From contig NC_088355.1 in NCBI RefSeq assembly GCF_036884655.1, positions 26,535,001 through 26,599,000 of the forward strand: a stretch of 64,000 nt of DNA, given 5' to 3'. Positions within the stretch are counted from its first letter, which is position 1. Each line of letters starts with the position of its first letter. Below are positions 44,241-56,161 of the stretch, in pieces. The notes beneath the pieces were generated by a model, which was not told where the DNA came from, searched no databases, and saw only the letters and a program-made list of their open reading frames with translations. Position numbers and translations under genes: made by a program. The DNA comes from Musa acuminata AAA Group. Lineage: Eukaryota; Streptophyta; Magnoliopsida; Zingiberales; Musaceae.

Positions 44241-47200
44241 GTGGTCGAAGGTATTATACATGTTTCTAATAGAAATGCAAAAGTTTTGTTTGATCCTGGT
44301 TCCAACTTATCTTTTGTTTCACAATATTTTGCTTGTCACTTAGGCATTCAACCTAAACCACTGAATTATTTGCTACACGTAACTACTGCTGTTGGGGATT
44401 CCTTGACTACAAATATAGTTTATCCATCTTGTTTGATTTCTATCGGAGAACATGAACTCCTTGCCGATTTGATACTCTTAGAAATCCAAGGTTTTGATAT
44501 TATACTGGACATGGATTGGTTATCTTCCTATTATGCTAGTGTTGATTGCTATACAAAAATAATTACTTTCTGCATACCAAATCAACCTATCTTCTACTTT
44601 AAGGGTATTAGGCATGATTTGTCTCTTTGCTTAATATCGGTACTTCAAACTCAATGCCTTATGCAGAAGGGATGTTTTTGTTATATTATATGTGTAAAGG
44701 AACATTCAGAACAAGAAACTCACCTAAATGAAATTTTCGTGGCTAAAGAGTTCCCTGATGTATTCTCAGAGGATTTGCTTAGACTACCTCTAGACAAGGA
44801 AGGTGAATTTGTTATCGATTTAATCCCTGGGACAGCCCCAATATCTAAGCCTCCCTAAAGAATAGCACTACTCGAGCTCGAGGAATTGAAGAAGCAAATA
44901 CAAGAGTTATTATATAAGGGTTTCATTCGACCCAGCATCTCACCGTGGGGTGCTCCAGTGCTATTAGTTAAGAAGAAGGATGGGACGTTGAGGCTTTGTA
45001 TTGATTATAGACAGTTGAATCAGGTGACTATAAAAAACAAGTATCCTCTACCCAGGATTGATGACTTGTTTGATCAATTACAGGGTGCACAAGTATTCTC
45101 CAAGATTGACCTAAGATCAAGTTACTATCAGTTAAAGGTCAAGAAGGAGGATATTTCAAAAACAACCTTTAGAACTCGATATGGTCATTACGAATTTTTA
45201 GTAATGCCTTTTGGCTTGACTAATGCTCCTGCAGCTTTTATGGAACTGATAAATAGAATATTTTAGCCGCTCTTAAATGATTGTGTAATTGTATTCATTA
45301 ATGACATATTAGTATATTCAAGGAGTAATCAAGAGCATGATAAACACTTGAGAGATGTATTATCTATACTAAGAGAAAAGAAGCTATATGCAAAGTTCAG
45401 CAAATGTGAATTTTGGTTGAAGGAAATTACTTTCTTAGGCCATGTGATTTTAGAAAAGGACATATCTCTTGATCCAAAGAAGGCGGAAGCAGTAGTTAAT
45501 TGGGAAGTGCCAACAAATGTAACATAAGTTAGAAGTTTCTTGGGCATGATAGGTTATTACAGGAGATTTGTGGAGGGATTTTCTCAAATTGCTCATCCCC
45601 TCATCAAACTAACTCAAAAGAATATGAACTTTAAATGGAGTGGTGATTGTGAGCAAAGTTTTCAAGAATTAAAAAGAAGATTGACTAGTGCCCCTATTCT
45701 CACTATTCCGAGTGGTAATAAAGGATTTGTAGTTTATACTGATGCTTCAAGAAAGGGCCTTGGATGTGTTTTGATGCAAGAAGGAAAAGTAATTGCTTAT
45801 GCTTCAAGGTAGCTAAAGAATTATGAATTGAATTATCCGACTCATGATTTAGAATTTGCAGCAATCATCTTTGCTCTAAAGATTTGGAGACATTACTTGT
45901 ATGGGCGGACATTTGATATCTTTACTGATCACAAGAGTCTAAAGTACATTATTTTACACAGAAGGAGTTAAATATGAGGCATCGAAGATGGATAGAACTT
46001 CTAAAGGATTATGATTGTACCATCCGTTATCACCTAGGTAAAGTAAATGTTGTAGCTGATGCACTTGGTAGAAAATCTACAAGTTTTATGGCTAGTCTGA
46101 CTATGAAACAATGGAAGCGATTAGAAAGAAATTATGATTCGAATGTAATGAGGAAAGGGCAAGACTCAATAATGTTGATGACCTCTATCCAGGTGCAAAC
46201 TGATCTCATTCAACAAATTAAAGAAGGACAACTACGAGATCCACATTTAATATACTTGAGGAATGAAGTTGAAAATGGATTGAAGTTGAATTTTCAAATT
46301 TAGGTGATGGCCTCTTGAGATTTGGGATAGAATGTGTGTTCCAAATGACACAAATATCAAGAACCAAATCTTAAATGAAGCTCACAATTCAAAGTACACC
46401 ATGCATCTTAGTAGCATGAAAATGTATAGAGATCTCCAAAGTCATTATTGGTGGAAAGGCATGAAGAAGGAGATTGCAATATATGTTTCAAGGTATTTGA
46501 CATGTCAGCAAATCAAAGCAGAACACAAGAGACCTGGAGGTTTTTTACAGCCCTTAGATATTCCTGAATGGAAATGGGAATGCATTACTATGGACTTTAT
46601 TTCAGGACTACCCAGAACCTCTAGAAAGCATTATGCTATTTGGATCATTGTTGATAGGTTAACCAAATCTGCACATTTCTTACCAATCAATATGACTTAG
46701 TCTCTTGATAGGCTTGCAGATTTGTATGTTGATGAAATAGTAAGACTTCATGGTGTCTCAAAGGAGATCATCTCGGATAGAGACTCCAGATTTCTTTCTA
46801 GATTGTGGAGGAGATTACAAGATTCTATGGGCACCAAAGTAAAGTTTAGCACTGCCTATCACCCTCAGATTGATGGTCAATCTGAAAGAATAATTCAAGT
46901 ACTTGAGGATTTGCTTAGAGCCTATGTTATGGATTGGAGAGGTGAATGAGATAAAGATATTTCTCTTATTGAGTTCACTTATAATAATAGTTACCATTCG
47001 AGTATTCAAATGGCTCCTTATGAAGCATTGTATGGGCGAAAGTGCAGAACGCCTATATGTTGGGAAGAAATTGGTGATAGAAAATTGTTAGCACCAGATA
47101 AAGTATAAGAGACTCTAAAAAGATTCAGGTTATCATAAAAAGGCTAAAGGCTGCTCAGAGTTGGTAAAAGAGCTATGCTAATAACAAAAGACGAGATATC

Positions 47201-47656
47201 GAGTTCCAAGTAGGGGATTTTGTATTCCTAAAGGTCTCCCCTTCCAAAGGCGTTGTAAGATTTAGAAAGAAAGGAAAGTTAAACCCAAGGTTCATTGGAC
47301 CTTTTGAGATCCTTGAAAGAATTGGCTGTGTCGCTTACAAGATTACCTTGCCACCATCGATGTGTCATATCCATGATATATTTCATGTGTCAATACTCAG
47401 AAAGTATATACCTGATCCTTCTCATGTCATTGAGTATGAGCCGATTGTGATTAAAAAAGACTTGTTTTACAAGGAAGAGCCCATTCGGATTATTGATTAA
47501 AAGGAGAAGATCTTAAGAAATAGAATAATTACTCTGGTTAAAGTAATTTGGAAGCATCATCCAACAAATAAAACGACTTGGGAGCTAGAGGAAGAAATGA
47601 AGAAAGCTTATCATCATCTTTTCGCCAAAAGAGGTATGACAAATTTAGAGGACTAA
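44241..47656 (+). pseudogene. Element B pol (PR-RT-RNaseH-INT), multiple stops
   Basis: The protease reads NAKVLFDPGSNLSFVS, with a DPG where DSG or DTG is usual. RT (44886-45550) shows [28 protein letters not shown] and [17 protein letters not shown]. The palm reads FINDILVYS, in which the first catalytic aspartate is asparagine. RNase H has VVYTDASRKGLGCVLMQ and TDHKSLKY, then a frameshift near 45955. The integrase shows HLSSMKMYRDLQSHYWWKGM, CQQIKAEHK, MDFISGLP, ISDRDSRFLSRLW and YHPQIDGQSERIIQ. The tail SKGVVRFRKKGKLNPRFIG, then WKHHPTNKTTWELEEEM, ends at a TAA near 47656. Stops at 45264, 45812, 46303, 46698, 46947 and later make it inactive. Confidence 0.87.
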
Positions 47657-47666
47657 TTATGTTTTT

Positions 47667-47679
47667 AAGGAGGGGAGAG
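47667..47679 (+). other. Polypurine tract of element B
   Basis: AAGGAGGGGAGAG directly before TGTAACATC of the second LTR. Confidence 0.8.
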
Positions 47680-49932
47680 TGTAACATCTCTCATTTTTTT
47701 AAAAATTTATAAGGACTTATTTATAAATATGAGGTTTTTTTAATAATTCTTTAGCACTATATATATTTTTTATATATATTGAAAGTATTGTGAGGGACCA
47801 AAATGTGAACCTCATTAATTGGAGGTGATTTATGAAAGATTCACACTAAAAAAATAAAATAAAATAAAATAAAATGGAGGACTTGTGGCATTAGCAAGAA
47901 TGAGCCACTTGTATTTATTCTAAAGATGACACCTAAACCTCCATGCATGCTTACCATCTCACTATTTTAGCATAAGCCAAACCTAAGTAATTTAAGGCAC
48001 AATTAAGGGAAACTTTAGAAAAGGAGAAAAGGAGAAGAGAAAGAGAAAGAATCGAAGAAGAATAAGTTTTATCTTGGCTTAAGGCTTTGCATCAATTCCC
48101 CCACATTTGAAAATCAAAACTTTTTAACACAAGTGTTCTAACCCATCCTAGAGATAAATTTTGATCCTTGTTTTCACTTTGATTTTGAGAAAATTGAAAG
48201 ATTGTGGTTGCATGTAAGATATCTATGTCGTTTATACATGAAATGTTGAATCTGAAATTTTTCAGATTTTGACATTTCAGTACTCGTATGGCCATAACAT
48301 TTTGCACCAAATTCGGATTGAGGAAAACCTCTTTCATATGAAAAGAGACTTATAGAGCTTTCATTTGATATAAAAAAATTGAAATATTTGGAGTAAATTT
48401 ACCTATCCAAACATATGAATGAAAAGACCTCATGTATTCGGTAAAACAAATACTACAGCTTCTGACCTTTTATTACTAAATTACTCATAACACTCTAGTG
48501 AAAATTCTGAATTATGCAAAGCTTAGTTTTTTGGAAACTAGATTTACATATCTTTCTTTTGACGCCTAATTTGGAAATTTTGAAGTATGTTTACCTTATG
48601 AAACATCTATTTAAATTGATTCTATCAATTCTACAAAACAGAGATGACCAATTCTGACCTTCTATTACTAAATTGCTCATAACTCTCTAGTAAAAATTTT
48701 AAATTATGCAAAACTTAGTTCTTTGAAAATTAGATTCGTATATCTTTCTTTTGACACCTAATTTAGAAATTTTAAAGTATTTTTGCCTTTTGAAACATCT
48801 GTTTAAATTGATTCTATCAATTCTACAAAATAGAGATGATCAATTCTGACCTTCCGTTACTCTATTCGCTGTAACTTCTTATTAGGAACTCAAAAAAAAA
48901 TTTTACAAATCTGAGTTCATCTGAAAATAGATTGATACAGCTTTCTAATGACACCTATTTTTAGTGAATTGGAGTATGCTTGGTCACTCAAACAAATCAG
49001 GAAATGTACCATTTGAATTCTACCAGAATTAAAAACTTTGTTGAGTTTTGCCAATTCAAGTTTCATTCTATTGGAAATTTGATTTCTGCTAAATTCTTCT
49101 TCAATTGAGTTTTATATTAGTCTTTTGAAATTCTTGTATTGTTCATCATAAAATTGTTGTATGTCTGAAATTTATTATGTAATGCTTTGTTTGTATTTCC
49201 TGGTTTGATAAAGGCACACGCATATCTCCGTTGTTTCATATGTACTTCTGATATGTGCCAATATTATTGTTCATACTATCCTTTTGTACTATGGTATCTT
49301 GTGGGATATTATGAACCTTTGCTAGAAATGGTAAATGGAGTTATGCATAGAGCCCGCGATGTTGTGTCGGCCCCCATTGACTTCACTCAGACGTGGGTGG
49401 ATGGAGCTCCTAGACGTGAGAGACTTATGCTTGGTGGTCATCTTGAAATGGATGAATCACATTATGTATGCGGTCCCATAATGCCCTCTATGTTTTTGAT
49501 ATGATATCCAAAGCTTTGCTTATGAGTTTATATTTATGCTTTGGATAAAAATAAAATGCATGCTACATCAAAAATGACAAACAAGCTTATGTTTATTATT
49601 CGATTCACTTGTTATACTTTGAAGTATTTCGTATGTCATTGTTATGCTCCCAAACACTCTTACGCCTTTGATATGTATATAAATGCTTCATGTGCCATTT
49701 GATACATGCCTAAATGCTTCTTTTGCTAATGAAATGCTCTAATTTCCTTTCTCCTATTGTTATGTCTAATGCCCATTTTCGAATGAGATAACCCTTTGTG
49801 ATTTTTATATCAAATGAGATGATTTCAAATGAACATTGGTATTTCTGCTTTTGTTATCTTGATACTAAGCCTGCTTGAACTTCTCCTATCGCCATGGATA
49901 CATTAGTCACTTGCTGAGCTCTATATGCTCAT
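47680..49932 (+). repeat. 3' LTR of element B, first part
   Basis: Matches 30507-32780 of the 5' LTR, with more substitutions and indels than the D1 or D2 LTR pairs show. It is interrupted at 49932 by D2 after the CTCAT target site. Confidence 0.85.
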
Positions 49933-50783
49933 TGTTGAATCTCGTATTTTGATGATGAAACTACTTGATATATATTTATGATTTAATCTGCGTTTTGAGT
50001 GACGCAGGATGCTTCGATCAGGATGAGACAATTAAAGCAGGAAAATCATATTGTGCCGAAGGAACATGTCAGAAGATTGGACGTCGGGCCGGTGGATCGG
50101 TCGGCGTATCGACAGAAGGCTTCGGGCCGTGGACTCGGGCATCGGGCCAAGAAGAGCGGGTATTGTGCCAAGGATATCGGAGTTGCGGAGTCAACTGGCC
50201 GATTGGGCAATAGGCTGCACGAGAGGACGATGCGCCGAAGAATCGGACGAAGCGTCGAGGGACCAATGACATGTCGGACAACTTGGTTAATTGCTTAGGA
50301 TTAATTGTCTCGATTGAAGTTTTGTTTTGTTGTGCAGGATTAACTACGATGAGAGTAAGACAAGCAGCAGGAGTTGCGCCGGAGTCAAGATCATGATCAC
50401 GTTGGGAGTTCGAGAGTTCGACGGAAGTTCGGACGGTCGTCGGAGGTTCAGAGAGAACAGATCCGAGAAGTCCAGAAGCTTGCCAAGCGAAGCTCGTCGG
50501 AACTCGCCAAGTGGATCGTCGCAAAGTCCAGGAGTATGCCGGATGTCCGCAGAAGGATCACCGAAGGTTATCGGTTGATCGACGGAAGTTGGCCGGAAAC
50601 TCGCCGGAAGAAGCGATTGACGCATCGGAGCAAAGCTGCAGAAGTTGTCTTAGAGATAATCGTAGTTAGCACGATGATTAAGCATGAAAATGGGAGGTGA
50701 TCCCATTAGCTTAATCTTGGGGCAATTGGGCCCCTGAAAAGATTCAAAGTGGGTCGAATGGAGTGAACCATTCGGACCCTGAT

Positions 50784-51362
50784 TGCACCAGGAGGTGCAA
50801 CCGCCCCAGCCAGGAGGTGCAACCGCCTGGGCAGTGGGGTTGAGAGGTGCAACCGCCCTAGCCAGGAGGTGCAACCGCCAGGGTTGCAAGGCTGGGAGGT
50901 GCAACCGCCCCAGCCAGGAGGTGCAACCGCCAGGGTTGCAAGGCTGGGAGGTGCAACCGCTCCAGCCAAGAGGTTGCACCGCCAGAGCTCAAGTTCCGAG
51001 CTCTGCCAGGCGATGCAACCACCGAGCTCAGTCTTCGAGCTCTGGCAGAGTGGTGCATCAGCCTGAGCTCAGTCTCGAGCTTTGCCAGGTGATGCATTCA
51101 CCAAGCTCAGTCTTCGAGCTCTGGCAGAATGGTGCATCAGCTTGAGCTCAGTTTGGAGCTCTGCCAAGTGATGCAACCACCAAGCTCAGATTTCGAGCTC
51201 TGCCAGGTGATGCAACCACCAAGCTCAGTCTTCGAGCTCTGCCAGGTGATGCAACCATCGAGCTCAGTCTTCGAGCTCTGGCAGAGAGAAGCAATCGGCA
51301 GAGCTCAGTCTTCGAGCTCTGCCAGGCGGTGCCACCTCTCCAGTCGAGAGGTGCAACCGCCT
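50784..51362 (+). repeat. GC-rich palindrome and GAGCTC array in D2 5' LTR
   Basis: First AGGAGGTGCAACCGCC units, then about nine GAGCTCAGTCTTCGAGCTCT units separated by TGCCAGGTGATGCAACCACC. Same place and words as in D1. Confidence 0.9.
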
Positions 51363-51430
51363 GATCCCAGAATTCTGGGATTTGATCGATTTGATCGTTT
51401 TGAGCTCGAATTTTGAATTGGGTTGGGGCC

Positions 51431-51438
51431 TATAAATA
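51431..51438 (+). promoter_or_regulatory. TATA box of the D2 5' LTR
   Basis: GGGGCCTATAAATACCCCACC followed by ATTCAGCACTGAAAAG as the likely start. Identical in core to D1. Confidence 0.75.
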
Positions 51439-51967
51439 CCCCACCCATTCAGCACTGAAAAGATAACAGACCTACACCGAAATCTTGATCTTTTCTGTGA
51501 TTCTAAGAGCTCAAAAGTGTTGTAAATCCTTTAAGTCTCCTCCTTCTGTTCTTCAAGTTTTCAGTTGTAAAGTGAGGAGAGAAAGGTCTGTAAAGGTTGT
51601 CTCCTAAGCCTGTCAAAAGGAGAGAAACTGTAAAAGGGCAGTTAGCCTTCGCCCATTGAAGGAAGGCACCTAGTTGACGTCGGCAACCTCGTCGGTGGAG
51701 GGAGCCAAAAGTGGAGTAGGTCAAGGCTGACCGAACCACTCTAAATCTCTGGTTTGCGTTTATTTTTAAGCACTTTATCATTACTGCAAACCTCCTCCAT
51801 TGCTACTGCTCTCTGCGCTTTCACGAACAAGTTCTAAGTGCTGTTCTTCCGAATCTGCATTTAGACGTAAATCGGCTTTCCTCGCTCAATCATCAGATTT
51901 CAGTTCACGTTTACGTCTTGATTTCAACTGCATACTGCCTTCTGCGAGTATACAAACAAGTTTCAAA

Positions 51968-52360
51968 GTTTAGACGTAAATCTGCGTCTAGACGTAAAAC
52001 TGCGTTTAGACGTAAATCTGCGTTTAGACGTAAATCTGAGTTTAAGACGTAAATCTGAGTTTAGACGTAAATCTGCGTTTAGACGTAAAACTGCGTTTAG
52101 ACGTAAATCTGCGTTTAGACGTAAATCTGCGTTTAGACGTAAATCTGCGTTTAGACGTAAATCTGCGTTTAGACGTAAATCTGAGTTTAGACGTAAATCT
52201 ACGTTTAGACGTAAATCTGCGTTTAGACGTAAATCTGCGTTTAGACGTAAAACTGCGTTTAGACGTAAATCTGAGTTTAGACGTAAACTGCGCTTAGACG
52301 CAAAACTGCGCTTAGACGCAATCTGCGCTTAGACGCAAACTGCACTTAGATACAAACTGA
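51968..52360 (+). repeat. 18-bp ACGT-type tandem array in D2 5' LTR leader
   Basis: About 22 copies of TTTAGACGTAAATCTGCG with small variants, downstream of the TATA box. It is the same strand-sense and position as in D1, although the unit consensus differs (AAATCTGCG here, AAAACTGCG in D1). Confidence 0.92.
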
Positions 52361-52483
52361 GAATTTGCTTTTGCATCATAATAGTTTCTTAACGAACGCA
52401 GCTTTTTGTTTTTAAATTAATATAAGATTTCCGCTGCACTAATTCACCCCCCCCCCCCTCTTAGTGCTCTCGATCCTAACAAT

Positions 52484-52495
52484 TGGTATCAGAGC
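52484..52495 (+). other. Primer-binding site of D2
   Basis: TGGTATCAGAGC, two bases after the 5' LTR. Confidence 0.9.
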
Positions 52496-52531
52496 GGGGT
52501 TTTTCTCATTTCGGATTTACACCCGAGAGAA

Positions 52532-53530
52532 ATGACTTTTCAAGAGGGCTGTTCGGTCTTTCGTCCACCGTTCTTTAACGGATTGGACTACACTTATTGG
52601 AAAACTCGAATGAGAGTTTTCTTAATTTCTCTAAATCTGGATTTATGGAATATCATTGAAAACGGTTTTCAACTTCCCTCCAAACCGATGAACGAATGGT
52701 CGGTTTTGGAGAAGAAGAATTTTTCTTTAAACGCAAAGGCTATGAATGCCTTATTTTGCGCATTGGACAAAAATGAGTTCAATCGGATTTCTATGTGTGA
52801 AACGGCTTTCGATATTTGGCGCACTCTTGAAATCACGCACGAGGGAACTAGTAGAGTCAAAGACTCGAAAGTTAATATTCTACTGCTTAATTTCGAGCTT
52901 TTTCATATGAAACCAAGCGAAACCGTTGTTGACATGTACACCCGTTTTACGGATGTCGTCAATGGTTTAAAATCACTTGGTAAAAGCTTTTCGGATTTTG
53001 AACTCGTTAACAAAGTTTTGCGCTCACTTTCTAAAACTTGGGATTCAAAAGTAACTGCTATTCAAGAATCAAAAAACTTGAACCATTTTCCACTTGAAGA
53101 ACTAATTGGTTCATTGATCACATATGAAATGACGTGCAATGCACGTGAAGAACTTGAGAACCACCTTCCAAAGAACAGGAAGGATTTGGAACTCTGGACA
53201 AATGAATGCCACTTGAGCGATGACTCAAGTGATGAGGACAATGATGAACAAACCAACCTTCCAAAGAATAGGAAGGATTTGGGACATAGAACATTTGAAG
53301 ACCACTCGAGCATAAGCTCAAGTGATGGTGAACTTAAAATGAAACGAAAATTAAAAAGCAAAAAGAATGGAACTACTTGCTTTAAACGCAAGAAGAAGAA
53401 CAAAAATTGGGATGAATCGAGCTCCTCCGAAGAAGAAAAAGTCAACAAAAGCAAGGCGGCAAACTACGCCTTAACAACCTACAATGATGAGGTAATCGAA
53501 ATCCCCCTAATTTACTTCGAAATTACATGA
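52532..53530 (+). CDS. gag: D2 gag without zinc knuckle
   Basis: The ATG at 52532 follows the primer site by 36 bases. The product of 332 residues opens MTFQEGCSVFRPPFFNGLDY, then TYWKTRMRVFLISL. It parallels D1 Gag through the capsid domain (FDIWRTLEITHEGTSRVKDS; FTDVVNGLKSLGKSFSDFEL). After residue 210 it has a duplicated LPKNRKDLxxxTxExHxS segment with acidic serine clusters, then a lysine-rich KRKLKSKKNG stretch in place of the first CCHC knuckle, and it stops soon after the SSSSEEEK region. The coiled coil, second knuckle and all of pol are missing. It could supply or modify a particle made by a relative; this is inference. The frame is intact. Confidence 0.88.
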   Translation: MTFQEGCSVFRPPFFNGLDYTYWKTRMRVFLISLNLDLWNIIENGFQLPSKPMNEWSVLEKKNFSLNAKAMNALFCALDKNEFNRISMCETAFDIWRTLEITHEGTSRVKDSKVNILLLNFELFHMKPSETVVDMYTRFTDVVNGLKSLGKSFSDFELVNKVLRSLSKTWDSKVTAIQESKNLNHFPLEELIGSLITYEMTCNAREELENHLPKNRKDLELWTNECHLSDDSSDEDNDEQTNLPKNRKDLGHRTFEDHSSISSSDGELKMKRKLKSKKNGTTCFKRKKKNKNWDESSSSEEEKVNKSKAANYALTTYNDEVIEIPLIYFEIT

Positions 53531-56147
53531 TGCTTTTGATGATGCACTTTTCTTTTTTTTAAATTTTGTTGAAAATTATATTTTTAACAATGAAAATGCA
53601 AAAATATGATCATGCTTGTAATCTCGAAAATGATAATGAAAATTGCATGTCTCATGTTAATGTAAGATAGAAATCTAATGATTTTACACCTAGTGAGATT
53701 AATCTTATGTGCTTGAGAAGCAAGAATATATATTTTGATCATTTTCATATTGCTTTTCAATGACGATACATGGCTTTTGTCTGGAAGGCTTGATATTTTT
53801 CATTGTCTTTGTTTATTAAATATAATGTATGGTTTTGACATAAGAATAAAGAGTTGAGCATGCTATTATAAAGTCAATCATAAATTAAAACTAAAGAAGT
53901 TTTAGGCATTTATAAGAATCATTCAAAATTATGTTCAATGAAACCTTGCTTAATGTTGCAATGAAAATATTAAAGTTATACTTGATGATTTCAGATTTGA
54001 CAAATGCTATACTTTAAATATGAATCATTCTTCAATCAGATTAAATGCTTCAATCATTTTCTATCTCTAAGAGTTCTCGATTTTGGTGAAATACAAGTGA
54101 TAAATTCATTTATGATATCTTGTAAATCACTTGAATTATGAATGAGTTTTTCTTTTTTATGATGTGTTAAAAGAATCACTTAAAAAGAAAATGTTTTTCC
54201 CATTTTATCGAGATTAATGATTTCATGATATTATGTGAATCTCGAAACTAATTTTGATGCAATAGTAATAACGTTATTCATGTTATGAATCTTAAAAATG
54301 ATAATATGCTTCATGTGATAATATGAATACATGAAACACTTATGATATTCTGTGTATTCATAAAATATTTATCTCATCATCCAATAACTCTTCTTGATAT
54401 TCCTTATGAGATGAAATGAAATAATGCATGAAATACAAATGAGGAGTTAATGATCATGCATAATAAGATGTAATGAATTCTAGATACCATCGTTTGAATA
54501 TCTATGATCATGCTGCCAAAATGATGTATCATGAATGCTTGAATATCATGTTTGATATGCTCATGATGATGATTGATTTTTCGGTATCATGCATAAATTT
54601 TTTGAAATGTAATGTTAATAAATTTGTGCATTGAAACTATAATGATGCACAAATAAGAATGATTACTTACCTTTGTCATGATTTAGAAATTGATGTAAAG
54701 GGTTTTTCCCTTGTTGACAATGACAAAGGGGGAGATAGCTAGCTTGTACAAGTCAAGAAGATGAAAAAACTTGATTGCTAGCTTGCCTATCTCAAGAGGC
54801 AAAAATGCTAACTTGCACATCTAGTAAAACTTGACAAATTTGCATATATCAAGAAGCAAGAGTTGCCTTCTTGAACATCTCAAAATTGCTAGCTTGCGGG
54901 CCTTAAAATGTACAAACTTTTTGCTAGCTTGTATATGGTAAACCTGCTATCATACTATCATGATGATGAGTATGTCTTATCTTTATGATTGAATTTGAAA
55001 AACAATGGCAAAAATACGTCTTAATGATTGAACGTGTTAAAATTATTTTTCGAACCTTCTTGATTGAATGATTGAATCACTTGACTGGCATAATGATTTT
55101 ACACATTTACATGTTGAAAATTATGTGCTTGAATACAAAACTTCCATGATAACAAGCATGCTTTACCTTCATGATTGTAATTGAATATCTATAGCAAAAC
55201 CTTGTTCGAATGGAAGAAAGACTCAAATTTCATTTTCGGATTCTCTTGAGTCTAACATATCAAGTTCACTCTCTTCCAAACTTAACAAGCATATGCCATA
55301 TCAAGTTTAGTTCATATCATTGATTTTTGACATATGTAATTGACTAGCAAATACATCTCTCATACACACATCATGTGAAAAATATTTTTTTTGAGAAATG
55401 GATTTGATGAATATGGATGAAAGTGTTTTTACTTGCAAGGATTTATTTCACATACATAACAACAAGCACTTATGCTTAAAATTTGCTTATATCGTTCTCC
55501 GTTTTGTTGATGACAAAGGGGGAGAAATAGATGAATTGATGCCATGAACACTGATGCTAGGCTTGCATCATCAAGAGATATATGAATTGATATGATTGCC
55601 ATATTTGCAATGCTTGCATCATTAAGAGATATATGAATTGATGCTATGATTGCCAAACTTGTATTATGCCATGTTTTCATCATGCGTTAAGATATCAAGA
55701 ACTTGTATTGTAATTTTACGCGTTGATATCCTACCATGTGATGAAATGCTATAATTGATAAACACTTGAAATGTTTGCATTATGATATCAAAAGCCTACA
55801 TCGCAATTTTTCATGTTGGTATTTGATATTAGCAAACTTGCATGATGATAAAACTTGATATTATGATTTTCATGCAATGAGTTGAACCAATATCACACGA
55901 ACTTGATTGTAGTACTTCTCCTTTTTGTTGATGACAAAGGGGGAGAAGTATGTTGATGACATGACATGTGATGCATAAGTTTATGCATAAGTTCATGTTG
56001 ACGTGTTGCAAGTATTCATGATGAATATTGCAATGACTTGAATTCAGTTTGAATTCAAGGTTCTATCAATATGGCATATTGATAGGGGGAGTTTGTTTAA
56101 ACTCCGGGAGTTAAGTTTAACTCCGTCATCAAGTGGTTGTCATCATC
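53531..56147. other. D2 interior without pol, repeated polypurine motifs
   Basis: AT-rich, with no frame above about 85 codons. GACAAAGGGGGAGA motifs lie at about 54722, 55512 and 55933, each after TTGATGACAA-like or TTGACAATGA-like text, before the true tract at 56148. The stretch looks like an extended Sirevirus 3' spacer joined directly to a truncated gag. Confidence 0.7.
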
Positions 56148-56161
56148 AAAAAGGGGGAGAT
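56148..56161 (+). other. Polypurine tract of D2
   Basis: AAAAAGGGGGAGAT immediately before the 3' LTR, identical to that of D1. Confidence 0.88.

Larger units (their letters stand above)
49933..52481 (+). repeat. 5' LTR of D2
   Basis: TGTTGAATCTCGT to GATCCTAACA. It carries a GC-rich array at 50784-51362, a TATAAATA box at 51431, an 18-bp array at 51968-52360 and a C12 run near the end. Compared with D1 it has about 300 extra bases (about 50000-50325) that begin with a GCAGGATGC copy of the GCAGGATTA found at 50335. Confidence 0.9.

Noticed and set aside
49187..49504. 105-codon frame in the LTR of element B
   Set aside because: The matching stretch in the 5' LTR (32050-32340) carries stops, so it is not a conserved gene.
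50051..50700. Several arginine/serine-rich frames around 100-150 codons, repeated at 56280
   Set aside because: They lie in the U3 part of the D2 LTR upstream of its TATA box, are on both strands and have no domain.
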